64,000 bases of DNA from Sphingomonas oleivorans (GCF_003050615.1 NZ_NWBU01000007.1:186001-250000); one strand, 5' to 3'. Shown: positions 27,202 through 35,914, counted from the stretch's first letter. Notes: generated from the sequence alone by a model not told the origin. Made by a program: numbers and translations.

Positions 27202-27209
27202 CTACGTAG
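27202..27209. promoter_or_regulatory. CTACGTAG palindrome upstream of hsp20
   Basis: The same octamer as at the end of fixJ, lying 87 bases before the hsp20 start and about 190 bases before phaC in their shared divergent region. It is a possible FixJ-type operator linking the stress genes to fixLJ; direct evidence is lacking. Confidence 0.35.
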
Positions 27210-27295
27210 CATTGCGGATGGGGCGGCCATGGTGCCCCACCTAGTTTTCGACCGATTTCCGGACGTTCGCGCAAAGATCGAGAAAGGATTGGACG

Positions 27296-27799
27296 ATGGC
27301 TCGCGACGACGTGCAGACGGAAGCCAATGTTCCCAGCGTGGTTGAAAGCGTCATGCCGGCGCTGACCGATCCCTTCGGCTGGATGCGGGGGGAAATGGAC
27401 CGCTTCTGGTCTGGAATATTGCCGTTCGGCGATGGCTTCCGCATGGCCCAGCGCCTTGCCGGCATGCCCGTGCCGGCTGCGGAGATGACCGAGACGGACG
27501 ATGCGTTCAGGCTGACCATCGAGGTGCCGGGTGTCGATCCGAAGGATGTGGAGATCGAGATAAAGGATGATCTCCTCCAGATTTCCGGAGAGAAGCGGAC
27601 CTGCCGTGCCGAAGGGGAGAGGGGCAATTATCTCTCCGAGCGTTCCTATGGCCGGTTCGAGCGTTCGGTGCGCCTGCCGGAGAGGGTCGATCGGGAACAG
27701 ATCAAGGCGACGGCGCAGAATGGCGTGCTCACCATCACGCTCCCCCGCGTGTCGAAGGCCGGCCAGGAAGGGCGGAAGATCGCGGTCGAGACGCTCTGA
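27296..27799 (+). CDS. Hsp20/alpha-crystallin small heat-shock protein
   Basis: 167 residues. The N-terminal region up to about 60 is variable (ARDDVQTEANVP, WMRGEMDRFW). The alpha-crystallin domain follows, with AAEMTETDDAFRLTIEVPGV, KDVEIEIKDDLLQISGEK, SYGRFERSVRLPE and the conserved A-x-x-x-N-G-V-L motif (ATAQNGVLTITLP). It is an ATP-independent holdase for unfolding proteins. AAGGA sits 7 bases before the ATG. The gene starts a stretch of stress genes that includes the universal stress protein, the fused kinase and the BON protein. Confidence 0.95.
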   Translation: MARDDVQTEANVPSVVESVMPALTDPFGWMRGEMDRFWSGILPFGDGFRMAQRLAGMPVPAAEMTETDDAFRLTIEVPGVDPKDVEIEIKDDLLQISGEKRTCRAEGERGNYLSERSYGRFERSVRLPERVDREQIKATAQNGVLTITLPRVSKAGQEGRKIAVETL

Positions 27800-27847
27800 G
27801 CCGAGCCGCTCGAAGCTGGCCGGGCGGGTAGCCTCAGGTAGCCCCTT

Positions 27848-28651
27848 TCAATGGCCGAGAACGAGTGGGAGCTTGCTTGATCCCAGCATCCTGCGCGTGA
27901 CGCCGCCGAACAGCGCCTCGGCCATCCGGGCATGACCGAAGGCACCCATCAGGCAATAGCTTGCGCCATATTCCTCGCACTGTTCGAGGATCAGCCGATC
28001 GACCGCGCGATCCTGATCGGGTATGCGCCGGATCGCGGCATGGATGTCGTGGCGCGAAAGATAGGTGGCGGCATCCTCCGCCGATATGCCACGCGATCCC
28101 TCCTCCACCTCGAACAGGCGGACCGCGCTCGCCAGCCGGAGCAGCGGTACGCAGCCCCGCATCGTTGTAGCCACCTGCGGCGATCCATCCCAGGCGATCA
28201 GCGCCCTGCCGTCCGCCGTGAAGCCCCGTTGCTGTTCGGGCACGGCGACCAGCGGCTTGCGCGAGCGGATCGCCACGGTGCTGGCGATGCTGCGCATGTC
28301 GGGTACGGGCGTCGCCTGCAACTGGCGATTGACGACGATCAGGTCGGCGAGACCCGCGGCGCGCGTTACGCAATCCGCCATGTCGCCGACACAGTCGATC
28401 CAGTCCCAGGAAATGCCTTCATGGGCGAACCGCGCCTCCAGCCTTTCGCGATTTCCCGCCTCGCGCGAGCGTTCCTGTGCCAGCAGCATCGCCTCCCCGG
28501 CGGCGCTGTAATAATCGCCCATCAGCAGGGGGATATGGACGACATCGACGCAGCTTAGATGGCCGCCCAGCGCGCGGGTGATGTCGAGCGCCGCCTGCAG
28601 CCGTGCTTCCTGGCCGGCATCCTCGTGCACAAGCAGCAGAATATTCTTCAT
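27848..28651 (-). CDS. Universal stress protein (UspA family)
   Basis: 267 residues, a tandem-length Usp. It begins MKNILLLVHEDAGQEARLQ; the second half has ALIAWDGSPQVATTM and ends with YCLMGAFGHARMAEALFGGV and MLGSSKLPLVLGH, matching the ATP-binding G-x2-G-x9-G-S/T pattern of Usp C-termini. The GGAGG located 5 bases before the ATG supports this start rather than the GTG five codons upstream. Family proteins are induced by starvation, hypoxia and redox stress. The gene is convergent with hsp20 and divergent from the phosphotransferase-ATPase fusion. Confidence 0.9.
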   Translation of the reverse strand: MKNILLLVHEDAGQEARLQAALDITRALGGHLSCVDVVHIPLLMGDYYSAAGEAMLLAQERSREAGNRERLEARFAHEGISWDWIDCVGDMADCVTRAAGLADLIVVNRQLQATPVPDMRSIASTVAIRSRKPLVAVPEQQRGFTADGRALIAWDGSPQVATTMRGCVPLLRLASAVRLFEVEEGSRGISAEDAATYLSRHDIHAAIRRIPDQDRAVDRLILEQCEEYGASYCLMGAFGHARMAEALFGGVTRRMLGSSKLPLVLGH

Positions 28652-28722
28652 CCCGGCCTCCATCACCGCGCCGCCGCAGCGGACAGGCTAGGCTGCAAGC
28701 GGGACACCCAAAATCAGGGACT

Positions 28723-28729
28723 CTACGGA
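28723..28729. promoter_or_regulatory. CTACGGA motif in usp/kinase divergent region
   Basis: GACTCTACGGA (28719-28729) lies 35 bases before the start of the phosphotransferase-ATPase gene, in the 112-base divergent gap with usp. It shares GACTCTAC with the site before the quinone-reductase gene at 24576. The call is tentative because of its length. Confidence 0.3.
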
Positions 28730-28763
28730 TGCCGCGCGGCGATCGTCCGGATAGGCTGGCCTG

Positions 28764-30338
28764 ATGGAAGATAGGCGGCAGGCGGCGTCGGGCCGGAATC
28801 CGCCGGAGCAGGAAGAGACGATCGCCTTCCTGGAAGGCGGACAGGCCTTTCCGGAAGGTCCGCCGGTACGGATCGACACCCATGCCGCCATCGTCTTCCT
28901 CGCCGGCGACCGGGCGTGGAAGCTGAAGCGCGCGGTGCGCTTCGAATATCTCGATTTCTCCACGCCCGAGCGGCGTCATGCGGCGCTGGAAGCCGAGCTT
29001 CGGCTCAACCGCCGGACGGCGCCCTTGCTCTATCAGACGGTGATGCCGATCGCGCGGGACGGGCAGGGCGCCCTGGCGATCGGTGGCACGGGCGTGCCCA
29101 TTGACTGGCTGTTGCGGATGCGGCGCCTGCCCGAGGAGGCGCTGTTCGTCCGGCTCGCCGAACGTGGCCGGCTGGACGCCGCGCTGCTGACGCGCCTCGC
29201 CGATCGGCTCGTCGCCTTCCATGGCGCGGCGGAGGTTGTGCGGCCGGCGGAGCCGGCAGCCGGCCTTCGCGCGGTGATCGAGGCCAATCGCCGCAGCATG
29301 GAACGCTATCCGGACCTGCTCGATCCCGCGGCGGTGGCGGCGCTCGCCGCGCGCAGCATGGATGCGCTGATGGTCGCCACTCCGCTGATCGGAGCGCGGG
29401 CGGAGGCGGGGCGGGTGCGCCGCGGCCATGGCGACCTGCATCTCGGCAATATCGCGATGATCGAAGGCGAGCCGACACCGTTCGACTGCCTGGAGTTTGA
29501 CGAGGCGCTGGCGACTATCGACATTCTCTACGATCTGGCCTTTCTGCTGATGGACCTGTGGCAGCGCGAGCAGCGGGACGGGGCGGCGATCCTCTTCAAC
29601 CGCTATCTCGATCTTTCGCCCGAGGATGAGGATGGGCTGGCGCTGATGCCGCTATTCCTGTCGCTCCGTGCTGCCGTTCGCGCCCATGTCGAGGCGGCGA
29701 CCGCGCGGGGCGGGCAGGCCGGGGCGGCTGCGCGGGCCTCTTCCTATCTCGCCGCCGCCGCCGCCTTTCTCGATTGCGTGCCGCCCCGGCTGCTCGCGAT
29801 CGGCGGGCTTTCGGGCACGGGCAAGTCGACCTTGGCGCGCGCGCTGGCGGCGATGCTTGGCCGTCCGCCCGGCGCGCGCATCCTGCGCAGCGACGTCGTC
29901 CGCAAGCGGATGCATGGGCTTCCGCCCGAACGGCGCCTGCCGCCCGATGCCTATGGCGCGGCGGAAAGCAGGCAGGTCTATGCGCGGCTCGCCGCTGCGG
30001 CGGGCGAGGCGCTTGGTGCGGGAAGCGCGGTCATTGCGGATGCCGTGTTCGGCAGGCCGGACGAGCGGGACGCGATCCGCGCGGTGGCTGAGGGGGCAGG
30101 CGCGCCCTTTTTCGGCCTGTGGCTCCGCGCCGGGCGTCAGGCGCGCATCGCCCGGGTGAGCAAGCGGGGGCCGGACGCCTCCGACGCGGATGCGGCGGTC
30201 GTTGCTGCCCAATCCCGACTGGAAGAAGAAATCCCGCCGGACTGGCATGTCGTGCAGGCGGACGGCACGCCCGACATGATTGCCGCCGAGGCCCGTAAAT
30301 GGCTGCGCTCGGGCGAGGCCCCGATCGGTCCCGCCTGA
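28764..30338 (+). CDS. Fused aminoglycoside-phosphotransferase-like / AAA kinase protein
   Basis: 524 residues with two enzymatic modules. The N-terminal half is an APH-type kinase fold: KLKRAVRFEYLDFST, and the catalytic loop GHGDLHLGNI with His222, then FDCLEFDEALATIDILYDLAFLLMDL carrying the metal-binding Asp. The C-terminal half is a zeta-toxin/gluconate-kinase-like P-loop domain with GGLSGTGKST (Lys354), SDVVRKRM and VIADAVFG. This two-module family is known in many proteobacteria next to Usp and Hsp20 genes, but the substrate is not established. It is probably not an antibiotic-resistance gene, judging by context. Confidence 0.85.
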   Translation: MEDRRQAASGRNPPEQEETIAFLEGGQAFPEGPPVRIDTHAAIVFLAGDRAWKLKRAVRFEYLDFSTPERRHAALEAELRLNRRTAPLLYQTVMPIARDGQGALAIGGTGVPIDWLLRMRRLPEEALFVRLAERGRLDAALLTRLADRLVAFHGAAEVVRPAEPAAGLRAVIEANRRSMERYPDLLDPAAVAALAARSMDALMVATPLIGARAEAGRVRRGHGDLHLGNIAMIEGEPTPFDCLEFDEALATIDILYDLAFLLMDLWQREQRDGAAILFNRYLDLSPEDEDGLALMPLFLSLRAAVRAHVEAATARGGQAGAAARASSYLAAAAAFLDCVPPRLLAIGGLSGTGKSTLARALAAMLGRPPGARILRSDVVRKRMHGLPPERRLPPDAYGAAESRQVYARLAAAAGEALGAGSAVIADAVFGRPDERDAIRAVAEGAGAPFFGLWLRAGRQARIARVSKRGPDASDADAAVVAAQSRLEEEIPPDWHVVQADGTPDMIAAEARKWLRSGEAPIGPA

Positions 30339-30352
30339 GCGCCGGCGGCGGA

Positions 30353-31003
30353 TCAGACGACGACGATATTGTCCTCGACCCGGTTGACGCCCGGCGCCGC
30401 CCAGGCTGCCCGTTCGGCGATCTGGCGCTCATGCCAGGCATGGACTTGACCGCTGAGCTTCACCGTGCCGCCATCGGTGGCCACGCTGATCGAATTGGCG
30501 TCGAGATTGGCGGACCGGCGGAAGGCGGACATGATCCGGTCGCGTATGTCGCGCGACGTCGGAAGTTGGCGCACCTCGATCAGATTGCTGATGCCGACCA
30601 CGCCATGGATCTTGCTTGCATCCTTCTTGGCGGTCTCTTTCTGATAGTTCCAGTCGACCGTGCCGGACAGCGTCACCCAGCCATGCTCGACCTTCACCGA
30701 GATGCGGTCGTCGGGAATGGTGACGTCCCAGGCCAGCACATCCAATATGCGCTTGGCGATTTCGGGATCGGATGTCTTGGGATCGGAGGGGAAGCGGACC
30801 TGGATCTCTTCGGCGATGCCGCGCACGTCGCGCACCCGGCGCGCGGCTTTTTCTGCCGCCAGCTTCTCGGCATAGCTTTTCACGGAGCCGGACAGGGTGA
30901 CGATGCCGTCATTGGCCGAAACGCCGATATGGGAATGGTCCACGCTGGGTTCCCATTCCAATTCCTCCATCACGTCAGACTGTAATTGAGCGTCGCTTTT
31001 CAT
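30353..31003 (-). CDS. Protein with three BON domains
   Basis: 216 residues, no signal peptide visible. Three BON repeats each have a V-x-L-x-G-x-V core: NDGIVTLSGSVKSYAEKLAA, EHGWVTLSGTVDWNYQKETA and DGGTVKLSGQVHAWHERQIA. BON domains bind phospholipid or other ligands and occur in osmotic-stress proteins such as OsmY. The ATG at 31001-31003 has AAGGAG 7 bases upstream. The gene lies inside the end of the sensorless kinase gene (29-base overlap), so the two are in one operon. A cytoplasmic location is inferred from the missing signal sequence. Confidence 0.9.
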   Translation of the reverse strand: MKSDAQLQSDVMEELEWEPSVDHSHIGVSANDGIVTLSGSVKSYAEKLAAEKAARRVRDVRGIAEEIQVRFPSDPKTSDPEIAKRILDVLAWDVTIPDDRISVKVEHGWVTLSGTVDWNYQKETAKKDASKIHGVVGISNLIEVRQLPTSRDIRDRIMSAFRRSANLDANSISVATDGGTVKLSGQVHAWHERQIAERAAWAAPGVNRVEDNIVVV

Positions 31004-31733
31004 GCTCCTTCTCCTTGGGACTGGAAGCGCCGCGGTGCGTCGCTTCGGCTGTTGGTTTGCTGGCAGTGCCTTCCTGCGCCGGCAAGCGGATGGACACGAC
31101 GGTTCCGCGCCCTGTCCGGCTGCGGATGCGGAGGAGGCCGCCCGTCGTGTGGACATAATGCCTGACGCGGCCGAGCCCGGTGCCATTGCCTGCGGCGGAA
31201 GCGATGGTGATCTGAGACAGGGCCCGTTCCAATATCTGGGGGGGCATGCCGCAGCCGGTGTCGGCGACTATGATTGCAGCATTGCCGTTCCTGCGGCGGG
31301 TACGGATCAGGATTCTGCCCGGCGTGGTCAGGGCGGCGCGCGCATTGGCGACCAGCTCCAGCATCACCGCCTCGAAGCCGGCGGCATTGGTCCGCACGGG
31401 AAGCGGCTCGCGACACAGGTCGATCCGGACTGCCGCCGTCGGACCGCCGAGCGCGCAGAGCAGCGGCTCCAGCTGGCGCAGCCGGCCGTTCAGGTCCAGC
31501 GTCTCGATCGGATCGCCGGGATCGCTGAGCGCGAGCAGATCGGTGGTGAGCCGGCCGCCGCGCATCGCCGCATCCTCGATCGCCTCGAGCAGCAGCATCC
31601 GCCTTTCCGTGGTGGGATCGTCCTCCAGCATATGTCGTGCGGACGCGATGACGCCGAACAGGTTGCGCAGGTCGTGGATGAATTCGCGACCATAGCGCCG
31701 GAGCTGATCGGCCTGTCTGGCTTCACGCTGCAT
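30975..31733 (-). CDS. Soluble histidine kinase without sensor domain
   Basis: 252 residues. The phosphoacceptor helix starts almost at the N-terminus: REFIHDLRNLFGVIASARHML with His20, similar to the HDFNN type of CckA and related kinases. The ATPase domain has MLELVANARAAL (N box), VADTGCGMPP (G1) and GNGTGLGRVRHYVHTTGG (G2). The last 25 residues are basic and Lys/Glu-rich and overlap the BON gene. With no transmembrane or PAS segment, the input must come from another protein. It could serve the orphan receivers in the window; this is inference. Confidence 0.85.
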   Translation of the reverse strand: MQREARQADQLRRYGREFIHDLRNLFGVIASARHMLEDDPTTERRMLLLEAIEDAAMRGGRLTTDLLALSDPGDPIETLDLNGRLRQLEPLLCALGGPTAAVRIDLCREPLPVRTNAAGFEAVMLELVANARAALTTPGRILIRTRRRNGNAAIIVADTGCGMPPQILERALSQITIASAAGNGTGLGRVRHYVHTTGGLLRIRSRTGRGTVVSIRLPAQEGTASKPTAEATHRGASSPKEKEHEKRRSITV

Positions 31734-31878
31734 GAAGGCTCCTTGCTGCGATTGAGTGTTGGCGCGATCGAAAACGCTGGAAAATCAGGAATTATCCGTA
31801 ACTAAAGGCGTCCGCCATTTCCGTCGGCAGGCGGATTCCCTTATTGTCGCAAGCGGGAGTCGAATGGGCGGGAGGGGC

Positions 31879-31895
31879 GGGGAAGTGCCTTCCCC
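31879..31895. other. GC-rich hairpin upstream of hybrid kinase
   Basis: GGGGAAG (31879-31885) pairs perfectly with CTTCCCC (31889-31895) around a 3-base loop, in the 239-base divergent gap between the sensorless kinase and the PAS/GAF hybrid kinase. The arms continue imperfectly into G-rich and C-rich runs. Function unknown; possibly an extragenic palindrome or a terminator. Confidence 0.4.
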
Positions 31896-31972
31896 TCCTC
31901 CCGGCTCGGGAGCGGAGCAGGAACGCCGGCGATGCTGGACGGATGCCTCCGTAAGGCGGATAAATAATTGAT

Positions 31973-34900
31973 ATGGCTGATTTGGTATCCGCTGGGCGTT
32001 GGCCGTCGGGCAAAAGCGAGGTCGCTTCGCTGCTCCGCTTGCGGGACTGGGCGACATCGCCGCTGGGGCCTCCGGAAGACTGGCCGCAAAGCCTGCGGAT
32101 GATCGTCGACCTGATCCTGCCGTCCAGCGCGCAGATCGTGCTCTTCTGGGGCGCGGAGTTGGTGGCGCTTTATAACGATGCCTATGCCTATCGGATCGGC
32201 GCCAAGCATCCGCGCGCGCTCGCCCGCCCCGGGGCGGAGAGTTGGGCGGAGCTGTGGGACGAGCTGGAGCCGGTATTGCGTCATGTGCTGGATACGGGCG
32301 AGACGGCGACCGCGAGGGACAAGCCGTTCGAGCTGGAGCGTTTCGGTTATCCCGAAACCGCCTTTTTCGACATTTCCTATTCCCCCGTCCGCGATGAAAG
32401 CGGCGCGATCGCGGGCGTGCTGTGTATCGTCGAGGAGACGACGGAGCGGGTGGTGGCGCAGGAGCGGCTGGCCTTCCGCATCGCGCTGGCCGATCGGCTG
32501 CGCGCTTTGTCCGATCCGCTGGAACTGATCGGCGCGGCGGAGGAGGCGCTCGGGCGTGAGCTCGGCGTCAGCCGCGTGGGCTATGGCGAGATGGCCGATG
32601 GCGATACGCGCTTCCTGCATAGCGAACGCGACTGGACCGATGATGGCATCGTCGCCGGCCCCGGGCTTCACGATCTCGATGCGCTGGGGCCCGAGGCGCG
32701 GGACGAGATCCGGAGCGGGCGGACGCTCGTCCTGGCCAATGCGGCGACCGATCCGCGTATCCCGGCCGGGCGGGCGCGCGCCGCCCTCGCTGCGCTCGAC
32801 GTCGGCGCCATGGTGATGGTGCCGCTGTGGAAGCGCAAGCGGATGATCGCCGCCATTTATGTTCATAGCCGCGCGCCGCGCCACTGGTCGCCGGCGGATA
32901 TCTCGCTGATCGAGGAGGTTGCCGGGCGCACCTGGGAGGCGGTCGAGCGAGCGCGCATCGAGGCGGCGCTGCGCGAGAGCGAAGCGCGCTTCCGCAACAT
33001 GGCCGACCATGCGCCGGTGATGATGTGGCTCACCGATGCGAACGGCCGCTGCACCTATCTCAACCGGGCATGGTATGAATTTACCGGCCAGAAGGAGGCG
33101 GAGGCCGAAGGGCTGGGCTGGCTCGATGCGACGCATCCGGAGGACGAGCCCATGACGGCCGGTATCTTCCGTGCCGCTGTTGCGGCACAGCAGAGCTTCC
33201 GCCTCGAATTCCGGCTGTGGCGGGCGAGCGGCGGTTATTGCTGGGCGATCGATGCCGGCTCGCCGCGTTTCGGCCCCGACGGCGAGTTTCTGGGTCATGT
33301 CGGCGCGGTGATCGAGATAGACGAGCGGCGCAAGGCGGAGGAAGCGCTTGCCGCGAGCGAGGCGCATAAGCGGCTGGCGATCGAGGCGGCGCGTATCGGC
33401 ACCTGGGAACTGCGTCCCGCCACGGGGGAACTGATCTGGGACGCGCGTTGTCGCGAGCTGTTCGGGCTGGGCCCCGATGCGGAAGTGACCGTGGACAGCT
33501 TTCTCGCCGGATGCGTCGAGGAGGATCGGGCGCGGATGTCCGCCGCCATGGCCGATGCGGTCGATCCGGCCGGATCGGGCCTGATCGCGGACGAATATCG
33601 CGTCATCGGCATCGAGGACGGGGTCGAGCGGTGGCTCGCCATGCGCGGGCGAGCCACCTTTGGCACTGCCGGGTGCATGCGCTTCATCGGCGTCGTCATC
33701 GACATCAGCGACCAGAAGCGCGCCGAGGCGGAGCTGCGCGCGCTGAACGCGATGCTGGAGATGCAGGTCAGCGAGCGGACGCGCGAGATAGACCGGATCT
33801 GGCGCAACAGCCGTGATCTCCTGGTCGTGATCGGTGCGGATGGCATCTTCCGGGCGATCAATCCTGCCTGGACGGCGACATTGGGCCATGAGCCGGAGGA
33901 AGTGGTGGGCCGCAGCTTCCTCGATTTCGTCTGGCCCGAGGATGTGGCGATGGCGCAGGCGGGGCTGGACGAGGCAACCGTCGGCGCGCGCACCAATTTC
34001 GAATATCGCTATCGCCACAAGGATGGGTCGCCGCGCTGGATATCGTGGCGCACCTCGCACGAAGGCGATCTCGTCTATGCCGACGGGCGCGACATAACCG
34101 CGGAAAAGGCGCAGGAAGAAGCGCTGCGCCAGGCCGAGGACCAGTTGCGCCAGAGCCACAAGATGGAGGCGATCGGCCAGCTTACCGGCGGCGTCGCGCA
34201 TGATTTCAACAATCTGCTGACGGTGATCCGCGCTTCCGCCGATCTGCTGCGCCGCCATGCGCTGCCGGAGGAGAAGCGCCGCCGCTATATCGACGCCATA
34301 TCCGACACGGCGGATCGCGCCGCCAAGCTCACCGGCCAGCTGCTTGCCTTCGCGCGGCGGCAGGCGCTGAAGCCCGAGACGTTCGACGTCGCCGATCGCA
34401 TCGGCACGCTGGCCGAGATGATCCGGACCGCGGTGGGCTCGCGCGTGGAGCTTGTGCTCGATCTCGATTGCACCGTCTGCGCCGTCGAGGCGGATGCGAG
34501 CCAGCTCGATACCGCGCTCGTCAACATGGCGGTGAATGCGCGCGATGCGATGAATGGCGCGGGCACGCTGATGATCCGGCTCAGGGCCGTCGATCGCGTG
34601 CCGGGCAGGCAGGGGATACGGCCCGTCGTCGGCGATTTCGTCTCGATCGCGGTCAGCGATACCGGGGAGGGGATCGCCCCTGAGGCGCTGGATCGCATCT
34701 TCGAGCCCTTCTACACCACCAAGGGGGTGGGCAAGGGCACGGGGCTCGGCCTGTCGCAGGTCTATGGCTTCGTCAAGCAATCCGGCGGGGCTATCCAGGT
34801 GGCGAGCGAGCCCGGCCGGGGCGCCAGCTTCACCCTCTATCTGCCGCGCGTGCAGGGGCCGGTGGCGCCCGCCGGAACTCCCCCGCCCGTCGCCGAGGGC

Positions 34901-35281
34901 CGGCCGGCGGAGCAGGCGCGCATATTGCTGGTCGAGGATAATGCGCAGGTCGGCGAATTTGCGACCCAGCTATTATATGAGCTGGGCTATGAGCCGATCT
35001 GGACGGCCAGCGCCGAGGAGGCGATGGCGCTCCTCGAAACGAGCGCCGACAGTTTCGACATCGTCTTTTCGGATGTGGTGATGCCGGGGATCGGTGGTGT
35101 CGAACTGGGCCGGATAGTCCGGGCGCGCTGGCCCGGCCTGCCGGTGGTGCTGACGAGCGGCTACAGCCATGTCCTGGCGGAAGAAGGACGTAACGGCTTC
35201 GAACTGCTGCACAAGCCCTATTCGGCGGAGGATCTTTCGCGCGTGCTGCGTGTCGCGGCCCGCGCCCGGCGGGCAAGATGA
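31973..35281 (+). CDS. Multi-PAS/GAF hybrid histidine kinase
   Basis: 1102 residues, no transmembrane helix. The first 175 residues form a PAS-like domain beginning with a WATSPLGPPEDWPQSLR signature. A GAF domain (about 175-325) is followed by further PAS/PAC units (RFRNMADHAPVMMWLTDANG; the domain with LGLGPDAEVT; SRDLLVVIGADGIFRAINPAW). The HisKA motif is QLTGGVAHDFNNLLTVIRAS with His743, then HATPase_c (DTGEGIAPE, GTGLGLSQVYGFVKQSGG) and a C-terminal receiver with Asp1034 (VFSDVVMPGIGGVEL). It resembles light- or redox-responsive sphingomonad kinases, but no chromophore Cys was identified. Partner proteins are not evident nearby. Confidence 0.9.
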   Translation: MADLVSAGRWPSGKSEVASLLRLRDWATSPLGPPEDWPQSLRMIVDLILPSSAQIVLFWGAELVALYNDAYAYRIGAKHPRALARPGAESWAELWDELEPVLRHVLDTGETATARDKPFELERFGYPETAFFDISYSPVRDESGAIAGVLCIVEETTERVVAQERLAFRIALADRLRALSDPLELIGAAEEALGRELGVSRVGYGEMADGDTRFLHSERDWTDDGIVAGPGLHDLDALGPEARDEIRSGRTLVLANAATDPRIPAGRARAALAALDVGAMVMVPLWKRKRMIAAIYVHSRAPRHWSPADISLIEEVAGRTWEAVERARIEAALRESEARFRNMADHAPVMMWLTDANGRCTYLNRAWYEFTGQKEAEAEGLGWLDATHPEDEPMTAGIFRAAVAAQQSFRLEFRLWRASGGYCWAIDAGSPRFGPDGEFLGHVGAVIEIDERRKAEEALAASEAHKRLAIEAARIGTWELRPATGELIWDARCRELFGLGPDAEVTVDSFLAGCVEEDRARMSAAMADAVDPAGSGLIADEYRVIGIEDGVERWLAMRGRATFGTAGCMRFIGVVIDISDQKRAEAELRALNAMLEMQVSERTREIDRIWRNSRDLLVVIGADGIFRAINPAWTATLGHEPEEVVGRSFLDFVWPEDVAMAQAGLDEATVGARTNFEYRYRHKDGSPRWISWRTSHEGDLVYADGRDITAEKAQEEALRQAEDQLRQSHKMEAIGQLTGGVAHDFNNLLTVIRASADLLRRHALPEEKRRRYIDAISDTADRAAKLTGQLLAFARRQALKPETFDVADRIGTLAEMIRTAVGSRVELVLDLDCTVCAVEADASQLDTALVNMAVNARDAMNGAGTLMIRLRAVDRVPGRQGIRPVVGDFVSIAVSDTGEGIAPEALDRIFEPFYTTKGVGKGTGLGLSQVYGFVKQSGGAIQVASEPGRGASFTLYLPRVQGPVAPAGTPPPVAEGRPAEQARILLVEDNAQVGEFATQLLYELGYEPIWTASAEEAMALLETSADSFDIVFSDVVMPGIGGVELGRIVRARWPGLPVVLTSGYSHVLAEEGRNGFELLHKPYSAEDLSRVLRVAARARRAR

Positions 35282-35305
35282 TCGCCGATCCCGATCCGCC
35301 TCGGG

Positions 35306-35707
35306 CTATTCCACCACGATCCGCCCTGTCATGCCCAGGGCCGAATGCATGAAATGGCTGCAATGGACCTCATAGCTGCCCGGGCCGGGCGCGATCAGCC
35401 TTATGTCCGCCGTCTTGCCGCCGTCGAGCTCGATCTTGCCGTTCAGGATCAGCTTGCTGTCCTCCGGTGCGACCGTTGCGGCCGCGAAAAAGGCTTTGGC
35501 GGTGAAATTATGGCCGCCGCTCGATCGGTTCGCGAAATGGAACAGATAGGGTTGGCCCTGCCGAAGCCTGATCGTTTCGGGCGTATATTTGAAATTGGAC
35601 AGGTCGATCTCGATGCGGGTGGCGTTCGACCAGTCGGGTGTCTGCGCTATTGTCGTGCCCGTCAGCAGGAGGGCGGCCAGCAATGGTGCGAAGAAGGTCG
35701 TGTACAT
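35306..35707 (-). CDS. Periplasmic cupredoxin-domain protein
   Basis: 133 residues from the ATG at 35705-35707, preceded by GGAGGAGG. An N-terminal signal peptide (MYTTFFAPLLAALLLTGTTI, cleaved near AQ) precedes a small blue-copper fold. The candidate Cu ligands are His66 (SGGHNF), Cys116, His121 and Met126 (VHCSHFMHSALGM), matching the azurin/plastocyanin pattern C-x4-H-x4-M. Electron transfer or copper binding in the periplasm is the expected role. A longer frame upstream is discounted because it lacks both the ribosome site and the signal peptide arrangement. Confidence 0.85.
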   Translation of the reverse strand: MYTTFFAPLLAALLLTGTTIAQTPDWSNATRIEIDLSNFKYTPETIRLRQGQPYLFHFANRSSGGHNFTAKAFFAAATVAPEDSKLILNGKIELDGGKTADIRLIAPGPGSYEVHCSHFMHSALGMTGRIVVE

Positions 35708-35807
35708 TATCCTCCTCCGGGGACTCACGGTCTTCGGGCCGCGCAATATACGCCTTTTTCCCGTTCAAGGCTTGCTCTCCGCCGGCATCGTGGATAGGGG
35801 GATGCGT

Positions 35808-35914
35808 GTCATCTGGGGAGTAGCCAGCCGTCCGCCGGACGGGCCCCTGCGTCAACATGCTTGGCCGAGAGGCCATGGCGCGGGGGGAGCGGAATACCGT
35901 TCGGGCGAGACCAA
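35808..35914 (+). ncRNA. yybP-ykoY type manganese riboswitch
   Basis: The hallmark GGGGAGTAGC (35815-35824) is followed by a short paired segment (CCGTCCGCCGGACGG), then CGTCAACATGCTTGGCC (35850-35866) and the closing GGGCGAGACC (35903-35912). These are the conserved parts of the yybP-ykoY aptamer, which binds Mn2+ and controls Mn exporters and GDT1/UPF0016 genes (established knowledge). The gene directly downstream is such a transporter. Boundaries are approximate because they were read by eye. Confidence 0.85.

Noticed and set aside
28764-30338. Aminoglycoside resistance gene
   Set aside because: The APH-like fold is fused to a P-loop kinase and sits among stress genes, as in a widespread housekeeping-type family; resistance cannot be inferred.
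31841-34780. A 979-codon open frame on the minus strand opposite the PAS/GAF kinase
   Set aside because: The plus strand has unmistakable PAS, HisKA, HATPase and receiver motifs; the antisense frame shows only biased composition.
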